Below, piece after piece: positions 58,901 to 64,000 of a stretch of DNA of 64,000 bases. Position 1 is the first letter of the stretch. The number at the start of each line of letters is the position of its first letter. The DNA is taken from assembly GCA_026260175.1 (NCBI GenBank), contig JAKCWW010000144.1, forward strand, positions 78,874-142,873, written 5' to 3'. The stretch comes from Reticulitermes lucifugus (taxonomy: Eukaryota; Arthropoda; Insecta; Blattodea; Rhinotermitidae). The position numbers were made by a program, and so were the translations under genes. The notes beneath the pieces are model-generated. The model was not told the DNA's origin, did no database searches, and was given only the letters and a program-made list of their open reading frames with translations.

Positions 58901-59462
58901 AGGCGAGTTCTTAAGAATTATGTGACCCTCCTTTGGGATGAAGTTGGCCAGCCCTAGTTTCGATGGCAGGTATGGGAAAGTACAAGCGGTGGTGGTGGTG
59001 TGAGGGGGAGGGATGCTGGAAGAAGCCAAAGGGTGTGTAAGGGCGATTATCATTAGAAGAAAATATCATTTTTAAGGAAAGATTAATATAATTTGGAAAC
59101 CACTGTAATAGGATTAAACTATGACTAAAAGATTCAAGCATACTGAATTTAATGGTAATGCATACAAATAAGAATATGTGGCATGGAGATGGTGCAGTTA
59201 GTCAGCACAGTGAACAACTCATGGTTTCTATTACTATATGATGAATCAGAATTTCTATTTGGTTTGGCTGCATGACTTGAAGCTTTCATGGGGACTTCGT
59301 TACAGTGGCATTGGAAGGAGAAAGAATAAAGTCCACAACCAGCTATGTTGCCAGATCACTACAGTCATGCAGTTACACAACCAAAAGAAACAAACAAGGA
59401 GATGCATACCTCATTTTTGTCAATCTCATCTCTCAGTGCTATGGTTTCTTCATGTAATTTTT
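44745..59462 (-). CDS. PLEKHD1: PLEKHD1-like coiled coil, C-terminal 345 residues
   Basis: Homologue of pleckstrin homology domain-containing family D member 1, a poorly characterised protein with an N-terminal PH domain and a long coiled coil. Eight exons in transcript order: 59462-59410, 50799-50623, 50517-50345, 47535-47445, 46828-46642, 46413-46264, 46107-45985, 44830-44745 (TGA). All have AG/GT borders and matching phases. The first aligns gap-free with human ([20 protein letters not shown] versus [20 protein letters not shown]). Heptad-rich coil follows: [43 protein letters not shown]. The diagnostic segment is [20 protein letters not shown] plus KNAVY (human [20 protein letters not shown] plus KNSVY). 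The last two exons ([13 protein letters not shown]..., [10 protein letters not shown]...) are not conserved with the vertebrate C-terminus, so the final exon is less certain. The PH domain is absent and should lie to the right of 64 kb. The 8.6-kb first intron spans the N gap and transposons. Confidence 0.88.
45665..45845 (-). repeat. SINE family A, intronic
   Basis: On the - strand: CTGGCAGGGAGAGTAATAC, CATCCAAACCAGGTCTGAGG, GGTACCACAGGCCC, ACTGCTCACTTGCACTTAAT and GCCCAGATTAAGAATAG. Lies in the last PLEKHD1 intron; CpGs decayed. Confidence 0.6.
48055..48131 (+). repeat. Compound triplet microsatellite
   Basis: (GTG)n, (GTA)n, (ATA)n, then (CAA)n: four triplet types in succession over about 77 bp in a PLEKHD1 intron. 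Adjacent types differ by single substitutions, consistent with stepwise mutation of one tract. Confidence 0.9.
48221..48395. mobile_element. pogo/Tigger-like MITE, second copy
   Basis: CAGTAAAACCCC...GGGGTTTTACTG with flanking TA on both sides. It has about 16 bp more than the 33562 copy, with an extra TTTAGTGAAATCCCGG near the left end. Inserted in a PLEKHD1 intron. Confidence 0.8.
48940..49203 (+). repeat. SINE family A, near full length, intronic
   Basis: Head GGATAGCTCAGCATACTGG (box A-like), GGTTCAATTTCC (box B-like), then GAGATTTTTCTCTTCTCC, AACTGGCTCCTATTCAATGG, CAGGGGATAAAGTGGTG, CACTCACCTCCATCTTAATG, AAGGTTAAGAATATGTGG and a GACTTTACTTTTAC tail. CpG-depleted compared with the 22.2-kb copy. 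Confidence 0.75.
49703..49873. repeat. Near-perfect inverted duplication, ~69-bp arms
   Basis: Arm 49703-49771 (ACTGTGCTCTGGTCTTTC... to ...AGAGTCAAAA) is repeated inverted at 49805-49873 with about two differences, around a poly-A and (ATT)n spacer of ~33 bp. A second (TTA)n tract follows the right arm. Not a transposon end I recognise. Confidence 0.92.
50890..50975 (+). repeat. (GTA/GCA)n microsatellite, intronic
   Basis: TTGTTGTTAGTAGTAACAG, (TAG)n, (CAG)n and TGTTGTTACTGCTGCTG. Lies in the PLEKHD1 intron between 50799 and 59410. Its poly-Ser and poly-Val frames are artefacts of the repeat. Confidence 0.85.
51513..51885 (+). repeat. SINE family D, full length and young
   Basis: tRNA-derived head with clear box A (GTGGCGCAGTTGG, 51524-51536) and box B (GGTTCGATTCC, 51570-51580), a middle block (TTTTCGG-type, GGAACCTTTTATGGCG), then the 3' module TAGCTATTCATGTAAAGTGG, CAGATTTTAATTAAATTG, GGACAAACGGACGGGCATG, ACGAAGCTAATAGGCGC, TTTTCGCGACTATGAGAACG. 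CpGs are largely intact in a CpG-poor region, implying recent insertion. Confidence 0.75.
52196..52522. mobile_element. hAT MITE with exact 8-bp TSD
   Basis: Starts CAGCGGTCGCCAACC and ends GGTTGGAGGCCGCTG, flanked on both sides by CTCTAAAT (52188-52195 and 52523-52530). 327 bp, no ORF. GCGGACCACTAA...GGACCACCGGTTGG sub-terminal repeats are visible. The TIRs and 8-bp target duplication define a non-autonomous hAT element. Confidence 0.92.
52650..53000 (+). mobile_element. LINE 3' end with tail ORF
   Basis: The frame reads [20 protein letters not shown], then [29 protein letters not shown], followed by the family 3' UTR (GGGTTCCATAATATG, GAAGAACTCTGCTCCATGG). Breaks separate the segments. It lies just left of the assembly gap. 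Confidence 0.7.
53275..53287. other. Assembly gap (13 N)
   Basis: Thirteen N directly after a C homopolymer of about a dozen bases. CpG density changes sharply across it. The PLEKHD1 exons on either side (59410 and 50799) join in phase and align without a gap to the human protein, supporting the order of the flanking contigs. Confidence 0.97.
53340..53605 (+). repeat. SINE-D family 3' module
   Basis: ACGCACTAGCTATTCACG, TAAAGTGTTCATA, CCCGATTTTAACAAAATTTG, ATACGGACGGACAAACGAC, GGCGAATACAATAGGCGC. Same order as the 51.7-kb copy but diverged. Confidence 0.5.
53606..54756. other. Intronic, CpG-rich, nothing recognised
   Basis: About forty CpG in 54001-54840 against five in 30001-30960 by hand count. 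No exon or repeat assigned. Confidence 0.4.
54757..54804 (-). ncRNA. Hammerhead-like motif, solo
   Basis: On the - strand: CTGAAGA, hairpin GGGGAC/GTCCCC (perfect 6 bp), GAAA, CG, TA, GTG. Core bases are complete; helix I (GCAAGC against GTGTTT) is weak. Confidence 0.55.
54805..57544. other. Intronic, CpG-rich, no exon recognised
   Basis: Contains a G/A-rich run at 55814-55830. ORFs at 55439-55753 and 55858-56208 (-) and 56336-56623 (+) match no family I know. Confidence 0.35.
57545..57690 (-). mobile_element. LINE tail relic
   Basis: The + strand GATATTATCCTTCCATCCACG, TGTGGTCACTTTCCGTAAGG and CCTCCCGACAAACTGCAGG is the reverse complement of the GRPxGKRPLGRPRRRWEDN-coding stretch. Confidence 0.45.
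57691..58513. other. Intronic, nothing recognised
   Basis: A GTGAAAATCGGTCAACTG stretch at 57848-57865 followed by GCGCGCACGCACAC recalls common insect repeat tails, class unknown. Confidence 0.3.
58514..58616. mobile_element. Tiny hAT MITE with exact 8-bp TSD
   Basis: 103 bp starting CAGTGGCGAATCC and ending in GTTTGCTACTG, with sub-terminal pairing GGAGGTCAG/CTGACCACC, flanked exactly by ATGCATAG at 58506-58513 and 58617-58624. Confidence 0.88.
58686..58956. mobile_element. hAT MITE, TSD with one mismatch
   Basis: Starts CAAGGCTGGCCAAC and ends GTTGGCCAGCCCTA. Flanks are GTTTAGAT (58678-58685) and GTTTCGAT (58957-58964). Sub-terminal CGGCCC...GTGGCCCC motifs. 271 bp, no ORF. Confidence 0.82.
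58957..59409. other. PLEKHD1 intron, CpG-poor
   Basis: CpG density falls from about 59.05 kb on. No feature other than the adjoining exon. Confidence 0.35.
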
Positions 59463-59816
59463 CTGCAAAAGGAATCAGCACTTGCTGATTATTATTGACT
59501 AACACAAACGTTCAGGAAGAACGAGTCACATACATGAAAAGCACAGCTGTAGCTGAAGAATGTGTTTAGTAGTAAATGAGCATGAGTGTAGGTGAAAAAT
59601 GTCTGTTCAGGGCCTTACTAATCACTGATTGATAGCATACCTGATTATGATAAAGCTGTATCACAACAAAATTATTAACTATTGTACAAAGTGTAAAATT
59701 TGTTCCTGGATATGGTTACCAGATCTTTGTTATAGATAAAACACATACTTATTTAAGGTTTCTCTGGCAATCCACATTTATTTTACTTAAATTATTCTAG
59801 GCAAAGTCAGAAGCCA
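59463..59816. other. PLEKHD1 intron, CpG-poor
   Basis: Acceptor AG at 59464-59463 (- strand) follows a pyrimidine tract. No further exon found. Confidence 0.35.
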
Positions 59817-60068
59817 GGATACTGCAGTTGGTATAGTGACCCAAGGAACCTGGTTCGACTCCTAGCACGGGCAGAGATTTTTCTCTCCTCCAAAACATCC
59901 AGACAATCTCTTGGGGCCCATCCAGCCTCCTTTTCACCGAGTACCAGGGATACCAGGGGTAAAGTGGCCAGGGCATGAAGGTGACCACTCACCTCCCAAC
60001 TAGTGTGAGGTTAAGAATGCGTGGAACTATACCTCCACTCCCCCGTATGGCATGCATAGGGACAACTT
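59817..60068 (+). repeat. SINE family A
   Basis: Head ATACTGCAGTTGGTATAGTG, box B GGTTCGACTCC (59852-59862), GAGATTTTTCTCTCCTCC, CCAGACAATCTCTTGGGGCC, GGGTAAAGTGGCCAGGG, GGTTAAGAATGCGTGG and GCATGCATAGGGACAACTTT. It ends abruptly before the usual ACC tail; CpG-rich sequence begins at that point. Confidence 0.75.
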
Positions 60069-61860
60069 TTCTATGCAAACTCTGCAGAATTTTTCAGCTG
60101 TCAGCAGACGTGCCGGTAAATGGCTTGTAGGATCTCAAATCGATACGTTCAAGTTTGTCTTCAAAACAGATATTTTAATGACGTATGCGTCATTTTGCAA
60201 AAGTGCAATTCAACCTTTTCCGTGCCCTAACACAATACGACTGTCCTTAAAATATAAGGATATTTATATCAAGTGGCCTAATCGAGGGTCTATCTACTAT
60301 CACGGCACGGCAGCTTTATTGCACAGCAGGCCTGAATCCCCGACATCCCGTGATATCTGCAGTGCTCAGGACAGTGATACAAGAAATGCACTGTACATGT
60401 ACAGGACAGAGACCTACATGACACAACAAACTGTTCCGGTATTAGTACTCTTTCTGTTAAGCTTTATGTATCACTATTAAACAATTTATTCATATTTCAC
60501 TTTTGTATTAACCCACTGATTTGCAGATGGATATTTGCTGGTTGTTTGCAGGCAGATGGCACATTTGGCTTTGTAAGGTAGACTGCAAATAGTGTAATCC
60601 GTGGTGTAGCACACAGACTTCACCCAGCCATTCTTTACTGGCAACATGAACACGGCCAGTTTAGGACTACCGCAATCACCGCACCAGCCGGCACAGATCA
60701 TCTAGTACCTGCCGGAGCGCAGCCATTTTGCACCCCCCCCCCCTCTCAGGCGACAAATCCGCCACTGAAAAAATATATTTAAAAAAGTTAAGTTGGTTAA
60801 AATCTGACGTAAAATAATTCCCTATCAATTCATTATCGAAAATTTATTTTCATAAAGATCGATTACATCGAATATGCGTTCATGGAATTTTTTTGAATGC
60901 CATTATCGAACAATCGATTACGTATTTCCGGAATAAGCGACATGTGTGATGAGACGAAGCAGCGTAAACAAGGTTATAACCAATTAATATCATTTACACA
61001 TTCACAGTCATTACTGTACAATGTAGTGCAACCATTAGTTCTTCACGCCGAAATTCACAAAACAACTTGGTACGCGACAATGTACAGGTTGAAATGCTTG
61101 CGACTCAATTTGTGATGTTATGCACCGATGCCCCAGTCACCTCTTATATGCTGGGGCCCCAAGTCTTGTTTTCTACGGGGCCTCGAAATGTCTTACACAA
61201 GTTCTGAAAGTGATACGCGATTTTACAGTTCACGTGTGAATGTTATTTCACATAAACCCGTACAAAAAAATCGCCCTTGACTGCGCCGATTTTTGGGAAC
61301 CTCACACATGCTCAACAGCACTGTGTGCAGATATCTTACACAGAATTCCACCTAAATCAGACAATACACGTGGAAAATACAGTTCAAAATTCGATTATGC
61401 TCTCAGTAAAAGTGTTTCACTGCACAGATTTTCACTAAACTCGCAATCACTGAATACGTTTTTGTGGACAATGTCCTGTACCGAATATGTTTCCTAATCG
61501 GAAATATGTAGAAAATGCCGAAAAATTTTCATGAACGCCTTTAAGTACAGTGTAACTAACGAAACTCGCAACTGCTAAAATGCACTACATAGAAATCGCC
61601 TGCATCGCATTTCACTCAACGGTCACGAAATACGTACAGTACGGGTAGGAGTTCATTTACGCTCTTAAGTAAAGCATGACTGCCACTGAGCCAATTTTCA
61701 CGAAACCCATGCTCGCTGGACAACTTTCTGTAAAGAACTCCACCGAATTTAATGACAGGCCGACAAACGATTTCATCGCTGATTCTAGGTAACATAAGTG
61801 TTCTTGTTTACTTCATAACGTTTTGAAAAATAGTCACTGTGGTGAAGACGTTCAAGAAGA
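60069..61860. other. CpG-rich block with a hAT terminus
   Basis: Dense CpG between CpG-poor flanks. At 60748-60767 GGCGACAAATCCGCCACTG is the reverse complement of a hAT terminus (CAGTGGCGGATTTG), preceded by a C homopolymer; the other end was not found. The 142-codon ORF at 60052-60480 starts inside a SINE and matches nothing known. Confidence 0.45.
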
Positions 61861-61902
61861 ATAATAGGCTAATCAACTACTTAGTTTACTACAGTCATTC
61901 AT

Positions 61903-62086
61903 CCCAGCAGTCTGCACATAGGTACCAATGTTTCAGAGGAATAATAGGGGGCCAGAGGTAGAACAAGGACTGTATTCTCATTCTTGTATCATTGATTATT
62001 TTTCTGTGTTGCTTACTGTTCTATCTTTAACATGGAGGCATCAGGTTATTTCAAAACATTGGTACCCATCTACAAACTGTATGATG
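61903..62086. repeat. Inverted repeat, ~40-bp arms
   Basis: AGTCTGCACATAGGTACC, AATGTTTCAGAGGAATAA at the left pairs with TTATTTCAAAACATTGG, TACCCATCTACAAACTG at the right. Resembles the foldback repeats but lacks a CTGANGA...GAAA core. Confidence 0.55.
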
Positions 62087-63169
62087 TTGAATCTCAGAAG
62101 TCAGTGATCTTGACAGTCACTGTCATATGAAACTCATACCTCCTGTCAGGATGGCTGTTTGGGTATGGTAGTGACCTTAGAAACTTCTAAATTTCTGACA
62201 TCCTTCCTTTCTTTAATCCTGTGTACAGTGTTATCCGGTAACCATGTACATATAAATGATAGCTCTTAAAATATGTACATTCACTTATTTATCTTTAGCA
62301 GCAACCTGGGTCAGAAATGTTGAAAGATTCCAAACATTTTTTTTGTGTTCTTTGAACATACACTTCATCACCAGCCCTCATGAAGTACAATTTCATCACA
62401 CTACAACCAGCTCCTAAGATAACAACAAGTTATTCACATTCTATAATCAGATTAAGTACAGAGTATGGGTCTTACGGGCCGTTATTTTCGATGGTACCAC
62501 CTGTATGAAGTCAAATTTTCCATTTGTTTTAGCACATTGAGCTGCAATGTAAACATATTTCTTTTATGAGAAAATTTAGAAACATAAGTCAATTCTAAAG
62601 GGGTTGTGATGAATGGTATATTACACTTCAGACTACTGAGTTACTGGGTTTTGTCCATCAGCTTATATTCAAAAGAGAACATGTTTTTCAGGAACTTGAT
62701 TTATGCCTGTAGTCAGGTGATAGACTAGGGTGGCACTTACCAAGCTGAGTTAAACAGGAAGTGCTATTCTTTATCACTGGACCCACAGCTGGTCCTGTGG
62801 AACCCAACTACCACATGCCTCACCACCTTTTCCCCTGAGGGCAGGAACAGAACCAGTTCCCAAAACATGATATTCTTTTTCAAATACTGGATGGTGGACA
62901 GAGTCCATAAACCCAATGTTGCTAACAGAAATTGGTAGTTTACTTGGTCAGTCAATTTTCTTTTCTTGTATAGCCTCCGATCATTATGGTAATAATATTT
63001 TTTTAAATTATCGAAGTTTAACTGTCTAAATGTAACAGGCTAATTATGTAGTCAGTACAGTACTTTCCCAGAATGTAAACAGATGTGCACATTAGGTTTC
63101 TTGACTTAATACGATTTCAAGAGCAATCTTCGATATCTATCTCCATCCTTAAGTACGCCCCTGTACACA
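62087..63169. other. CpG-poor, no exon recognised
   Basis: No PH-domain or coiled-coil exon of PLEKHD1 could be found on the - strand here. Confidence 0.35.
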
Positions 63170-63318
63170 CTAAGTAGGAGACTGGGTGGGCCCCAGGGCT
63201 GGTGTGAACATCCTGGAGAAAAGAAAATCTCTTACCTCTGTTGGGGAACAAACTACGATTCCAAAGTTGTCCAGTCCATAATCTGTCCACTATACTGAGT
63301 ATGCTATCTCAGCTCATG
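63170..63318 (-). repeat. SINE family A, head half
   Basis: On the - strand: ATGAGCTGAGATAGCATACTC (box A-like), GGAATCGTAGTTTG (box B region), GAGATTTTCTTTTCTCC and CCAGCCCTGGGGCCCACCC. The 3' body is missing. Confidence 0.6.
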
Positions 63319-64000
63319 AAGCCCCTTAGATCTTGCAAGATCAATCTAGTTACCATACACACGTACTACATATAATTAAAAATCTTGACATACCATAATC
63401 ATGGCTGAGTTACACTAAACTAATTATGGATGTTCCTAAAATACTGTCCAATTTCCATAGGTAGAAGTGGTTAAAACTGTGTGACTGTTTCTAAATTTGC
63501 AATAAAAAAAGCATATCTCTTGTTTATGACAAAAAAGGAAACAGAACATATTTCATAGTAATAAATTCATGTTAGGGTGGAAAGCAGTAACAAGTATGAA
63601 TTAAGCAAAATTACTCTTTGTTGTGAAGTTACATATTTGTGAAATAGAAATGGAAATTGTTAACTGTTCTCTGATGTACTGATTCTGTTTTACAAATAGC
63701 TTACAAAACTTACTTGATCAACAGTTCACACACTAAACTATACCACTTGTATCTTTAGAACAAACTACCCAGTTCATTACTGGAACTTACTTCTCCCTCA
63801 TGCATGAAGCACTGTCAAATTACTCAAATAGTTTAAACTTCTCAAAAATATGTGCTTAAGAATTTGAGATTACACTACGAACTGCATACAAAATACACAG
63901 TGCCAGTGTTTGAGATCTAGTCAATAGTCATGTAGCTACTCAGGCATGAGACAGAGACTATGTGTGTTAACACAGGCAACAACTGGTGGCAGCCTCAGCA
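63319..64000. other. CpG-poor, nothing recognised
   Basis: AT-rich with no exon or repeat assigned. Confidence 0.35.

Noticed and set aside
60052-60480. 142-codon ORF as a gene
   Set aside because: It begins inside a SINE tail, has no recognisable domain, and no splice or homology support.
61903-62086. Inverted repeat as a further hammerhead foldback
   Set aside because: It has GTTTCAG and CATCAGG pieces but no CTGANGA-hairpin-GAAA order on either strand.
62764-62955. - strand ORF as the missing PLEKHD1 PH-domain exon
   Set aside because: Sequence MTDQVNYQFLLATLG... has no PH-domain pattern and no suitable splice frame.

Overview
This window is a stretch of a large, repeat-laden animal genome. 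Two spliced nuclear genes with animal homologues, insect-type LINE tails, tRNA-derived SINEs, mariner-like transposases, hAT and pogo-like MITEs and triplet microsatellites all point to a hemimetabolous insect, perhaps a cockroach or termite. That placement is inference; no species marker is visible. There is no rRNA, no credible functional tRNA gene, no CRISPR array and no operon structure.

Two host genes are supported, and they converge. On the + strand at 25444-31886 lie the last six coding exons of COQ6, the FAD-dependent monooxygenase of ubiquinone biosynthesis (267 residues, stop included in the window; the first ~200 residues lie upstream or out of view). On the - strand at 59462-44745 lie eight exons (345 residues) of a PLEKHD1-like protein, a PH-domain plus coiled-coil protein. 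Only its coiled coil and conserved C-terminal segment are here; the PH domain should lie beyond 64 kb. All internal exons join in phase at GT-AG sites. About 12.9 kb of repeat-rich DNA separates the two stop codons.

Layout: 1-25.1 kb has no recognised gene. It is CpG-rich and packed with decayed LINE ends, SINEs, a mariner relic, an inverted pair of transposase fragments and foldback repeats. 25.3-53.2 kb is AT-rich and strongly CpG-depleted and holds COQ6, the intergenic region and most PLEKHD1 exons. A 13-N gap lies at 53275-53287. 53.3-58.9 kb and 60.07-61.86 kb are again CpG-rich; between them a CpG-poor strip carries one PLEKHD1 exon. 61.9-64 kb is CpG-poor.

The most striking signal is a dispersed set of at least thirteen sites that read as hammerhead ribozyme cores: CTGANGA, a hairpin whose stem changes sequence but keeps pairing, GAAA, a tiny self-complementary helix III, and a cleavable NUH triplet. 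Several sit in both arms of foldback repeats, in opposite orientation. Short helix III hammerheads are known from Penelope-like retroelements and animal retrozymes; the paired foldback arrangement is what deserves follow-up. Other notable items are a perfect 52-bp palindrome, a near-perfect ~69-bp inverted duplication around an ATT tract, hAT MITEs with exact 8-bp target duplications, and a pogo-like MITE nested in a hammerhead foldback.
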